A stretch of 5,127 nt of DNA from Bacteroidota bacterium (GTDB lineage Bacteria; Bacteroidota; Ignavibacteria; Tepidaquicellales; Tepidaquicellaceae): assembly GCA_003519545.1 (NCBI GenBank), contig DOWN01000050.1:1-5127 (forward strand), read 5' to 3'. Positions 1 to 5,127 of the stretch are shown here, one piece after another; the stretch's first letter is position 1, and each line of letters begins with the position of its first letter. The translations under genes were made by a program, and so were the position numbers. The notes below the pieces were generated by a model. The model saw only the letters and a list, made by a program, of their open reading frames with translations, did no database searches and was not told the DNA's origin.

Positions 1-76
1 CCACCCCTTCAGATTTAGCCATCGTTATCACTTCAAGCTTCTCTGACTTACTCCATTGTTTTCTGTGTGTTCCCAT
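1..76 (-). CDS. Transposase N-terminus (IS3 OrfA-like), cut by window edge
   Basis: An ATG at 76-74 opens a frame that runs off the left edge of the window, giving 25 codons that start MGTHRKQWSKSEKLEVI. The basic N-terminus followed by the pattern R-x-W-S-x-x-E-K-L-x-V-I is typical of the first helix of the helix-turn-helix in IS3-family OrfA and related transposases, which bind the element's terminal repeats. The start lies 39 bp inside the proposed IS tip at 115, a normal distance for an OrfA start. The frame is too short to exceed usual ORF length cut-offs. The family is inferred from 25 residues only; another HTH transposase family is possible. The catalytic part would lie outside the window. 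Confidence 0.6.
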   Translation of the reverse strand, partial: MGTHRKQWSKSEKLEVITMAKSEGV

Positions 77-88
77 TTGCACAAATCT

Positions 89-104
89 ATAACTTTTTAG
101 TTAT
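89..104. repeat. Perfect 6-bp inverted repeat inside the IS tip
   Basis: ATAACT-TTTT-AGTTAT forms a 6-bp stem with a 4-base loop between the IS tip and the transposase start codon. It also contains the stop codon (103-101) that ends the truncated host ORF. On the plus strand more T residues follow it. Hairpins at IS ends often limit read-through expression of transposase from outside promoters; that role here is inference, and AT-rich DNA yields such palindromes by chance. Confidence 0.35.
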
Positions 105-859
105 TTTTGTGTCCAAGCATTTAGGGGGTTGAATAGGTAATCTGAAGGAGTATAAGAGGCAGCGTGAGTACTAAATGCTTTTTTATGAACAAGAATTTTT
201 AGTTTAAAGTTTGTGCTATTGGTAAAACAGTAATCTCCGGTATTGTCAGTTTCACATTTTTTATTAACTGTTTCGGGGTTATTATAGCTTTCATTTGAAT
301 TCATGGGACGGTTGTTAAAACCTCTATTTGCATTTAGATCATTGCTTGCAGGCCCTGAATTTATCCCTAACAATGCCCCGACATCTGCATTGATAGGCAA
401 GTCTTTCATTCCTGCAGCAATTACAAATCCAGAATTGACATCCAAAGCCTTCATGGTTAATTTAAGGGTTGAAGACAAAACCGTATAATTTCCAATTATG
501 ATTGCATCCACTGCCAGAATTTTACCAAGCTGTTTCGCCTGATTGGCATCTATGTATCCTTCTGCGATCATTTTTTTGGCTTCCACAATTCCGGATAGAT
601 TCTCCCTGTCGAATACCTCAAAGTTGCCTGGATTATTGACAATGTGTACGGAGATCACATCTGCCATGTATTTGCCTGCTACAGTCTGTGATTTGTTGAT
701 GTCAGTAACGTACAATACAACAATCTTTTTTTTATTTTTCTCGCTCAGTTTAATTGCCATTTCATCACTGATTTCATTCAGAGATTTATCAAAAGTGCTT
801 TGCGACAAAGAACTGGAAATAAAAAATGCGATTATTACAATTGACAGAAAAGTTTTCAT
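101..859 (-). CDS. Secreted CsgG/FlgO-like protein, copy 1, 3' end cut off by IS
   Basis: The ORF is 252 codons from ATG 859. I prefer this start to the upstream ATG at 892 because it places a Sec signal peptide at the N-terminus (MKTFLSIVIIAFFISSSLSQ). Residues ~44-167 are a CsgG/FlgO-like alpha/beta domain (KIVVLYVTDI, GKYMADVIS, FEVFDREN, QAKQLGKILAVDAIIIGNYTV), almost identical to copy 3. A conserved linker (ESYNNPETV) and a C-x8-C pair (Cys202, Cys211, NTGDYC) follow. The native reading ends at about residue 248; the last residues WTQK and the stop come from the IS tip. About 40 residues are missing, including the two further cysteines and the KSKTFVI ending of the paralogues. The protein is probably non-functional or altered. 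It lies 79 bp downstream of copy 2. Confidence 0.8.
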   Translation of the reverse strand: MKTFLSIVIIAFFISSSLSQSTFDKSLNEISDEMAIKLSEKNKKKIVVLYVTDINKSQTVAGKYMADVISVHIVNNPGNFEVFDRENLSGIVEAKKMIAEGYIDANQAKQLGKILAVDAIIIGNYTVLSSTLKLTMKALDVNSGFVIAAGMKDLPINADVGALLGINSGPASNDLNANRGFNNRPMNSNESYNNPETVNKKCETDNTGDYCFTNSTNFKLKILVHKKAFSTHAASYTPSDYLFNPLNAWTQK

Positions 860-877
860 ATAAATATGTTTTATTAA

Positions 878-890
878 GCTTAAAATAAGC
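878..890. repeat. Short palindrome followed by a T run, upstream of copy 1
   Basis: GCTTA-AAA-TAAGC is a 5-bp stem with a 3-base loop, followed on the plus strand by ATTTTTTT. It resembles a weak intrinsic terminator for plus-strand transcription. No plus-strand gene is visible, so it would act only on antisense transcripts. On the minus strand it falls in the leader of copy 1. Its role is unknown and a chance origin is plausible. Confidence 0.25.
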
Positions 891-938
891 ATTTTTTTCT
901 AGATGTTATAAGTGCTAAATTGATATTCTCACTATTTA

Positions 939-1799
939 CTATTGGATTACAAAAGTTTTTGATTTGCACTTCTCAACTAAAATCTGTCCTTTCTTAAAAT
1001 CATAACCTAAGGGTTTAGCTCCATTATAGATCCAGGTTTTGTATGCCATAGAGCTTGATTTCAGGTTGTACAAACATTGTGTCTGATTTGAATTTAATGT
1101 TAATGAAGATTGATTTGAACTACCTTTATCAAACACTTCGACCCGGACATTGTATTTAGTATTATTTTTAAAACAGTAGTCTCCTGTATTCTTTATTTCA
1201 CAGTCTCTGTTAACAGTTTCAGGGTTGTTGTAACTTTCGTCAGAGCTAAGCGGTCGGTTAAAACCTTTGTTTGCAGTAGAAGCTCCAGCCCCACCTACCG
1301 AAATACCTAACAAGGCTCCCGCATCATTGTCAATTGGTAAATCTTTCATAGATTGAGCGATCACAAACCCATCATTTACATCCAGCGCTTTGAGCGTCAA
1401 TGAAATGGTGTTGGATAGCACAGTGTAATTACCCACAACAATAGTTTCCACTGCCAAAATCCGTCCTAACTGTTTTGCATTGTTACCATCGATATATCCC
1501 TCTGCTATCATCTTTTTTGCTTCTGCTATTCCGGACAGATTTTCCCTGTCAAAAACAGAAAACTGCTTCGGATCATTGACAATGTGGTATGAAACCACAT
1601 CTGCCATATACTTTCCGGCATTCGTCTGAGTCTTATTGATATCTGTAATAAAAAGAACCACAATTTTTTTCTTTCCTTTTGAAGCAATCTTTGAACATAA
1701 ATCGGTGCTGATAACCTCCAAATTACTTTTAAACGTTGGTTGACCAATCAAAGAAAAATTAAATAGACCCAATAATAAGGAAAATAATATTTTTTTCAT
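939..1799 (-). CDS. Secreted CsgG/FlgO-like protein, copy 2
   Basis: 286 codons from ATG 1799. That start places a lysine-led signal peptide (MKKILFSLLLGLFNFSLIGQ) at the N-terminus; the longer in-frame start at 1856 would put 19 extra residues ahead of it. No lipobox cysteine is seen, so the product is probably soluble in the periplasm or secreted, not a lipoprotein. Residues ~43-165 form the CsgG/FlgO-like domain (KIVVLFITDI, VFDRENLSGI, AKQLGRILAVETIVVGNYTV). The linker ESYNNPETV leads to a C-terminal domain with Cys200, Cys209, Cys242 (QTQC) and Cys278 (EKCKSKTFVI), a layout suited to two disulfides. In the central domain I count 26 differences in 124 residues from copy 3, so it is the most divergent copy although it sits between the other two. 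FlgO and CsgG relatives work at the outer membrane; the substrate is unknown here. Confidence 0.85.
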   Translation of the reverse strand: MKKILFSLLLGLFNFSLIGQPTFKSNLEVISTDLCSKIASKGKKKIVVLFITDINKTQTNAGKYMADVVSYHIVNDPKQFSVFDRENLSGIAEAKKMIAEGYIDGNNAKQLGRILAVETIVVGNYTVLSNTISLTLKALDVNDGFVIAQSMKDLPIDNDAGALLGISVGGAGASTANKGFNRPLSSDESYNNPETVNRDCEIKNTGDYCFKNNTKYNVRVEVFDKGSSNQSSLTLNSNQTQCLYNLKSSSMAYKTWIYNGAKPLGYDFKKGQILVEKCKSKTFVIQ

Positions 1800-1865
1800 T
1801 TTCTTCGGAGTTATATTAAACATAACATTCTCTATATATAGTAATTTATGCAGCAAAAGAAATTG

Positions 1866-1881
1866 TTAATTCATAAATTAA
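1866..1881. repeat. AT-only 6-bp palindrome between copies 3 and 2
   Basis: TTAATT-CATA-AATTAA is a perfect 6-bp inverted repeat in the 124-bp gap between copy 3 and copy 2. No T run follows it on the minus strand, so it is not a convincing terminator. It could be an operator or a chance product of base composition. I see no reliable promoter in this gap. Confidence 0.2.
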
Positions 1882-1923
1882 TGATAGACTAAAGCTTGGA
1901 AATAAAATCATTAAGACTTCTAT

Positions 1924-2811
1924 TTATTTAATCACGAATGTTTTTGATTTGCATTGTTCAACATTTATTTGTCCACTAAATTGATAATCATACATTTCTG
2001 CATGTTTAGTTATGTCGAAAAAATAATAATTATAAGGATTAACTTTCATATTATAAAAACATTGAGTTTGCCCTGGGATTAAAATCAAGGAGTAATCAAC
2101 TCCTCTATTTGAACTGAATCTACCCTGTATACTTCTGCTATTTACTAGAACTTTTAGTTTCAAGTTTGTTCCATTTGTAAAACAATAATCGCCAGTATTA
2201 TTGATTTCACAATTTTTACTGACTGTTTCAGGGTTATTATAACTTTCATTTGAATTCATTGGTCTGTTAAATCCCTTGTTTGCATTAAGGTCGCTCGACC
2301 CAGAACCCACACTGATCCCTAACAATGCTCCCGCATCTGCATTGATGGGAAGATCTTTCATCCCTGCTGCAATTACAAATCCATTGTTGACATCCAGTGC
2401 TTTAAGGGTTAACTTTAGGGTGGTTGACAACACCGTATAATTTCCAATGATGATTGCATCCACTGCCAGAATTTTACCAAGCTGTTTCGCCTGATTGGCA
2501 TCAATATATCCTTCAGCGATCATTTTTTTGGCTTCCGCAATTCCGGACAGATTCTCCCTGTCAAATACCTCAAAGTTGCCTGCATTATTCACAATGTGCA
2601 CGGAGATGACATCTGCCATGTATTTTCCTGCAACTGTCTGGGATTTATTTATGTCAGTGACATACAATACAACAATCTTTTTTTTCTCTTTAGCCTGGAG
2701 TTTTTCGGCGATTTCTGCACTTAATTCACCCAACGACCTGTCGAAAGTATTCTGTGCGAAAGCAGAAAATGAGATGAGCATTAAAAAAGATAAGCAAAAA
2801 AGATTTTTCAT
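1924..2811 (-). CDS. Secreted CsgG/FlgO-like protein, copy 3 (intact)
   Basis: 295 codons from ATG 2811, chosen because it starts a clear Sec signal peptide (MKNLFCLSFLMLISFSAFAQ, likely cut after AFA); the in-frame start at 2850 would add 13 residues before it. Domains: CsgG/FlgO-like alpha/beta domain ~43-166 (KIVVLYVTDI, FEVFDREN, ILAVDAIIIGNYTV, ALDVNNGFVIAAG), a Gly/Ser/Asn linker ~167-185, the conserved block ESYNNPETV, then a C-terminal domain with Cys201, Cys210 (NTGDYC), Cys251 (QTQCFYN) and Cys287 (EQCKSKTFVI). The pattern matches the FlgO family of exported proteins, with a VAVL-like first strand, a 'fxVfdRe' strand and a 'vDaIi.G' strand. The C-terminal domain is not one I recognise. 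It is the best reference copy of the three. It starts 105 bp after the membrane protein gene, on the same strand, so co-transcription is possible. Confidence 0.88.
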   Translation of the reverse strand: MKNLFCLSFLMLISFSAFAQNTFDRSLGELSAEIAEKLQAKEKKKIVVLYVTDINKSQTVAGKYMADVISVHIVNNAGNFEVFDRENLSGIAEAKKMIAEGYIDANQAKQLGKILAVDAIIIGNYTVLSTTLKLTLKALDVNNGFVIAAGMKDLPINADAGALLGISVGSGSSDLNANKGFNRPMNSNESYNNPETVSKNCEINNTGDYCFTNGTNLKLKVLVNSRSIQGRFSSNRGVDYSLILIPGQTQCFYNMKVNPYNYYFFDITKHAEMYDYQFSGQINVEQCKSKTFVIK

Positions 2812-2865
2812 AATATTTTTTTGAAGTAGGAATAATAATTCAATTTTCAATCATGTGTTCCAAAA

Positions 2866-2895
2866 GCCTATTTTTCAATTAATTACGAATTAGGC
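2866..2895 (-). terminator. Weak terminator-like hairpin after the membrane protein gene
   Basis: On the minus strand GCCTA and TAGGC can pair across a 20-base AT-rich loop, followed by TTTTGG. It lies 21 bases past the stop of the membrane CsgG-like gene and before copy 3. The stem is only 5 bp and the loop is long, so termination would be weak at best; it might only attenuate transcription between the two genes. Confidence 0.2.
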
Positions 2896-2916
2896 AAGCG
2901 CAATTATTTTAGAAGG

Positions 2917-4080
2917 TCAGAAATGTGCATATTGATTATAATATTTATTTATTACTTTCTCTATTGCTCCTTCCATAGCCTGATCCTGGGTTGCCCCATT
3001 GGCATTTTCAGAGATGGTAAAACTTTTCACAATAGACATTTCTTCAGTGGAAATAATACTCATTTTTAAGCTCGCTGTACAAACATAAGTTTTATCAACC
3101 AAAGTACCATCCCGGAATACATAATCGATCACCCCCAAAGCAAGGTGATCTGTAAAACCACCAAGATCCATTTTTTCAATAATATCAGAATTCCCTTCCA
3201 TTAATTCTGCGTATTCAGCTCTCTTTAGAAATGAGCTCCTCAGGAGACCTGTTTTGGCATTAAATCCTAACTCAGAATAAATTCCTGCTATTGAACTCGA
3301 TAAAGATGAGGCAATATTTCTTTTCCGGTCAGTAATGGTGATCGCAATATTCCTTTTATCAGGTGATTTAGATAATCGATTAATGTATTCTGCAAAAGAT
3401 TCTGTCGCTTTTTCTTTTTCCAAAGGACCAATGGATGATTTTGATACATCAGATGCATTGAATTCTCCTTTTGCATCATTACGTGTAGGTGTATTTCCTT
3501 TTGAATAGGTTTGAAAATTATCCTGATGCCTGGTTTGATCTTCCTCTACCCCTTCAGTACTCTTATTCTCATAATCCGACGCCTGAGATGTTTCAATTGA
3601 GCTCGTGGAACCTTGGTCATTTGATTTTATCAAACTATACATACCATAACCGAAAAGAGATAATAACAATAATGCCAGGGTAATGTAAATGACTGACCTA
3701 CTGCCCTTTTTTATTTCCCCGACTTGTGTGACCGGAAACTTGTCTGTCACATCTGTGATTGTTTGCTGTTCAGGTTTATATGCATAAAGTGCAGATAATG
3801 TTTTATCCGTGATATAACATTTCTTAGCTTTTTCTTCTGTGACCTTTTTAAGTGATTCAGTTTTGTTCTGTAGATACTGTGGAAAAAGTTCTACAAAATC
3901 AGTGATATTGTCTTCAAGGATAAGGTAATCCAAACCTTCTGCTTCACTGTATTTTTTAAGCCATTTTTTCTTTTTATCGTCAAAATTTTCTCTTTTGAGC
4001 ACCAGTTCTTCAACCAATGCATTAATGTAATTCTGTAGTCCTTCAGAAATTCCTTTGGCATAATTCGATTTGTCCTGCAT
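2917..4080 (-). CDS. Single-pass membrane protein with C-terminal CsgG-like domain
   Basis: 387 codons from ATG 4080; an in-frame stop at 4095-4093 leaves no earlier ATG. Residues 1-~105 are charged and mostly helical, with a lysine cluster (DDKKKKWLKK, 34-43); I do not recognise this part. One strong membrane helix spans ~129-151 (VIYITLALLLLSLFGYGMY), preceded by KKGSR, so by the positive-inside rule the N-terminus is cytoplasmic and the rest periplasmic. Residues ~152-225 are a Ser/Thr/Glu-rich linker. Residues ~240-387 resemble CsgG/LPP20/FlgT-type domains: a first strand RNIAITITD, helix SSLSSSIAGIYSELGF, strand LALGVIDYVF, then CTASLKMSIISTEEMSIVKSF, and a final helix (QAMEGAIEKVINKYY). 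It is a different branch from the three secreted copies downstream, yet has a related predicted fold, suggesting that the proteins work together at the envelope. A sensor or scaffold role is a guess. Confidence 0.8.
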   Translation of the reverse strand: MQDKSNYAKGISEGLQNYINALVEELVLKRENFDDKKKKWLKKYSEAEGLDYLILEDNITDFVELFPQYLQNKTESLKKVTEEKAKKCYITDKTLSALYAYKPEQQTITDVTDKFPVTQVGEIKKGSRSVIYITLALLLLSLFGYGMYSLIKSNDQGSTSSIETSQASDYENKSTEGVEEDQTRHQDNFQTYSKGNTPTRNDAKGEFNASDVSKSSIGPLEKEKATESFAEYINRLSKSPDKRNIAITITDRKRNIASSLSSSIAGIYSELGFNAKTGLLRSSFLKRAEYAELMEGNSDIIEKMDLGGFTDHLALGVIDYVFRDGTLVDKTYVCTASLKMSIISTEEMSIVKSFTISENANGATQDQAMEGAIEKVINKYYNQYAHF

Positions 4081-4095
4081 AATAACTCTGGTTTA

Positions 4096-4112
4096 CATTA
4101 TTTTTAATAATG
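4096..4112. promoter_or_regulatory. 7-bp palindrome just upstream of the membrane protein gene
   Basis: CATTATT-TTT-AATAATG is a perfect 7-bp inverted repeat with a 3-base centre, 15 bases before the ATG at 4080. In that position it could be an operator or a hairpin in the 5' leader affecting translation. Further upstream on the minus strand is TTGACA (4163-4158), but I see no well-placed partner element matching either the sigma-70 or the Bacteroidetes TAnnTTTG consensus. Composition alone could produce this palindrome. Confidence 0.3.
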
Positions 4113-4279
4113 GGATGGTATCTTCAATCAGGATAACAATTCATTTTCCTTTGAAAATGTCAATCAGCTTAAAGGATATAAAATGAAAAGTTCCAGGTTC
4201 AAATGTAATAAATTAATTCATGATTATTAAACAATTATAAAAAATTAAACTAAAAATAAAAGGATTTAAAATACATCAT
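4113..4279. other. AT-rich intergenic region, no gene seen
   Basis: No frame on either strand looks coding. The stretch 4201-4280 holds about 11% G+C by my count, much lower than the genes on either side. It is the likeliest place for a promoter of the membrane protein gene and its downstream neighbours, but I cannot point to a specific one. No strong terminator follows the FISUMP gene; CCTGA/TCAGG at 4292-4315 pairs over a 14-base loop without a T run. Confidence 0.5.
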
Positions 4280-4360
4280 TTAAGTAATGTGCCTGATTAC
4301 AACATTCATGTCAGGATTGACCACAAAATCATCGAATGGAATGAGATCCTTTATTTTCAC
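4280..4360 (-). CDS. Possible 26-aa small ORF overlapping the end of the FISUMP gene
   Basis: A GTG at 4360-4358 overlaps the TGA stop (4359-4357) of the upstream gene, a usual arrangement for translational coupling. It opens 26 codons ending in TAA at 4282-4280: VKIKDLIPFDDFVVNPDMNV, then VIRHIT. Base composition changes at its end: about 35% G+C inside versus about 11% in the next 80 bases, as expected if the ORF is under coding constraint. Against it: GGAG lies directly against the GTG with no spacing, the start is non-ATG, and the frame is already open back to 4405 inside the upstream gene. It could be a coupled micropeptide, the remnant of a longer gene, or chance. I recognise no family. 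Confidence 0.3.
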   Translation of the reverse strand: MKIKDLIPFDDFVVNPDMNVVIRHIT

Positions 4361-5127
4361 TCCTTTATACAACGAACAGAAAAACCATATTCTTTTGGCC
4401 AATTAAGGGTACACATCCCAGAAATATGAAAATTGTAAATTACTGATCTGAGTGGATGTAATTGAGTGGAACTCCAAAAAAAACTCTCTTGATTTTTTCC
4501 ATAAAAAAAACCATTTTGTCTACTCCCTGCCGGCAACATACCAAAACCAAATTCATCCAAACCTTGTGATCCATTTCCAACAACATCCCAGCCATCCCGA
4601 CTTCTCAGTTTTTCACTGATCTCTCTGTTAGCCTTAACAGAATTTCTGCCACCAGCCAATAATATTTCCCAATCATTAGAAGCAGGTATTTTCCAACCTT
4701 TGGGAGCCAAACCTCTGGAGTCCGTGACAGCAAACCAATTATATAATTTACCAAATTTCTGGCTATTGGAATCGTCATAATTATAATAACACCAAACAGC
4801 TTCTTTATCGTCGAAAGCCTTATTCCATTCCTCGTCTGAGCAGGCTTCAGGTATGAAATCCCCATTGCGAAACCTATCCAAATCCAGGTTTTCAGCCATC
4901 CATATCTGGTTACCGATTTTTAAATGTTTAATATTCAGTTCTGGAAGCACTTCTGGTGAAGTAGGCTTAATCAAAAGTAAATGAATTATTTCCGGTTGTA
5001 AAAAGCATCTGTGTATTTGTATTTCAATAAATTTCAATATTGACTTTGAACCTGTTTCATTATATTCTTTCAAAGCCTCAAATAAATCTTGAAAATCTCT
5101 TTCCAATTCTTCAAAATTCACACCCTC
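4357..5127 (-). CDS. FISUMP (Fib_succ_major) domain protein, probably 5'-partial
   Basis: The frame stays open to the right edge. The first possible start inside the window is GTG 5121-5119 (254 codons), but GGT and GAG precede it in frame and no spaced ribosome site is seen, so the gene probably begins outside. Counting from that GTG, residues 1-60 are helical and charged with no signal peptide. Residues ~65-254 match the Fibrobacter succinogenes major paralogous domain: IGNQIWMAENLD (69-80), YYNYDDSNSQKFGKLYNW (112-129), PKGWKIPASNDWEIL (140-154), LDEFGFGMLPAGSR (188-201), FFWSST (214-219), and the usual ending YGFSVRCIKE. The C-terminus is therefore complete. Family members are usually exported; this copy shows no export signal in the visible part. 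The biochemical role of the domain is unknown. It is 276 bp upstream of the membrane CsgG-like gene on the same strand. Confidence 0.85.
   Translation of the reverse strand, partial: EGVNFEELERDFQDLFEALKEYNETGSKSILKFIEIQIHRCFLQPEIIHLLLIKPTSPEVLPELNIKHLKIGNQIWMAENLDLDRFRNGDFIPEACSDEEWNKAFDDKEAVWCYYNYDDSNSQKFGKLYNWFAVTDSRGLAPKGWKIPASNDWEILLAGGRNSVKANREISEKLRSRDGWDVVGNGSQGLDEFGFGMLPAGSRQNGFFYGKNQESFFWSSTQLHPLRSVIYNFHISGMCTLNWPKEYGFSVRCIKE

Larger units (their letters stand above)
1..115 (-). mobile_element. Left end of an insertion sequence inserted in a CsgG/FlgO-like gene
   Basis: Read on the minus strand, the element is proposed to begin at 115 with TGGACACAAAAATAA; a terminal 5'-TG is usual for IS3-type elements. 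Three observations support it. The transposase start lies 39 bp inside. The host ORF loses the C-terminal region found in both of its paralogues at this point. The first 29 bases hold stop codons in all three forward frames (TAA, TAA, TAG). The transposase points the same way as the interrupted gene. The exact boundary is inferred, because the other end and the target-site duplication are outside the window. Confidence 0.55.

Noticed and set aside
303..863. Plus-strand ORFs at 303-488 and 543-863
   Set aside because: They lie opposite copy 1. The 543-863 frame recurs opposite copy 3 (2495-2824) simply because the two genes are paralogous, and neither product resembles a protein family I know.
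1526..1747. Minus-strand ORF of 73 codons inside copy 2
   Set aside because: It is out of frame with the paralogous domain and has no counterpart motif in copies 1 or 3 that would suggest constraint.
101..2811. CRISPR-like or other short direct repeats from the recurring blocks
   Set aside because: The repeated blocks are about 1 kb apart, in frame, and explained by paralogous coding sequence.
2495..2824. Plus-strand ORF of 109 codons
   Set aside because: It is the antisense shadow of the copy 3 central domain. The minus-strand frame has a signal peptide and conserved motifs; this one has none.
3288..3683. ORFs at 3288-3479 (minus) and 3489-3683 (plus)
   Set aside because: Both are contained in the membrane protein gene in other frames and lack any recognisable domain.
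4292..4315. Terminator after the FISUMP gene (CCTGA/TCAGG)
   Set aside because: The stem is 5 bp over a 14-base loop with no T run, and it lies within the candidate small ORF.
4605..4865. Minus-strand ORF of 86 codons inside the FISUMP gene
   Set aside because: It is an alternate frame of a gene whose domain motifs are unbroken across this stretch.
4357..5127. Diversity-generating retroelement target in the FISUMP gene
   Set aside because: No reverse transcriptase and no template/variable repeat pair is visible in the window, so there is no support.

Overview
The window looks like accessory chromosomal DNA from a member of the Bacteroidota. It is AT-rich, the genes lack clear Shine-Dalgarno sequences, one gene carries a Fibrobacter-succinogenes-type major paralogous (FISUMP) domain, and secreted CsgG/FlgO-like proteins occur as a paralogous family. 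The phylum is an inference; no rRNA or housekeeping gene is present to confirm it. Every gene I can support is on the minus strand, so the functional order runs from high to low coordinates.

Layout in reading order: (1) 5127-4357, a FISUMP-domain protein with no signal peptide, open at the window edge. (2) 4360-4280, a possible 26-codon ORF whose GTG overlaps the stop of the FISUMP gene, followed by a very AT-rich gap with a 7-bp palindrome just before the next gene. (3) 4080-2917, a single-pass membrane protein with a cytoplasmic helical N-terminal part, a low-complexity linker and a C-terminal CsgG-like domain on the far side of the membrane. (4) 2811-1924, 1799-939 and 859-101, three tandem paralogues of a secreted protein: signal peptide, FlgO/CsgG-like alpha/beta domain, conserved linker, then a small C-terminal domain with four conserved cysteines. 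(5) 115-1, the tip of an insertion sequence (probably IS3-like) carrying the first codons of a transposase. It has cut the last roughly 40 codons off the third paralogue.

The likely theme is an envelope-associated set: a membrane-anchored CsgG-like protein next to an expanded family of exported CsgG/FlgO-like proteins. Within that family the central domain is nearly invariant between copies 1 and 3, while the signal peptide and the C-terminal segment diverge. That pattern suggests gene conversion or diversification of an exposed tail. What the set does is not known from the sequence. I saw no CRISPR array, tRNA, rRNA or recognisable riboswitch.
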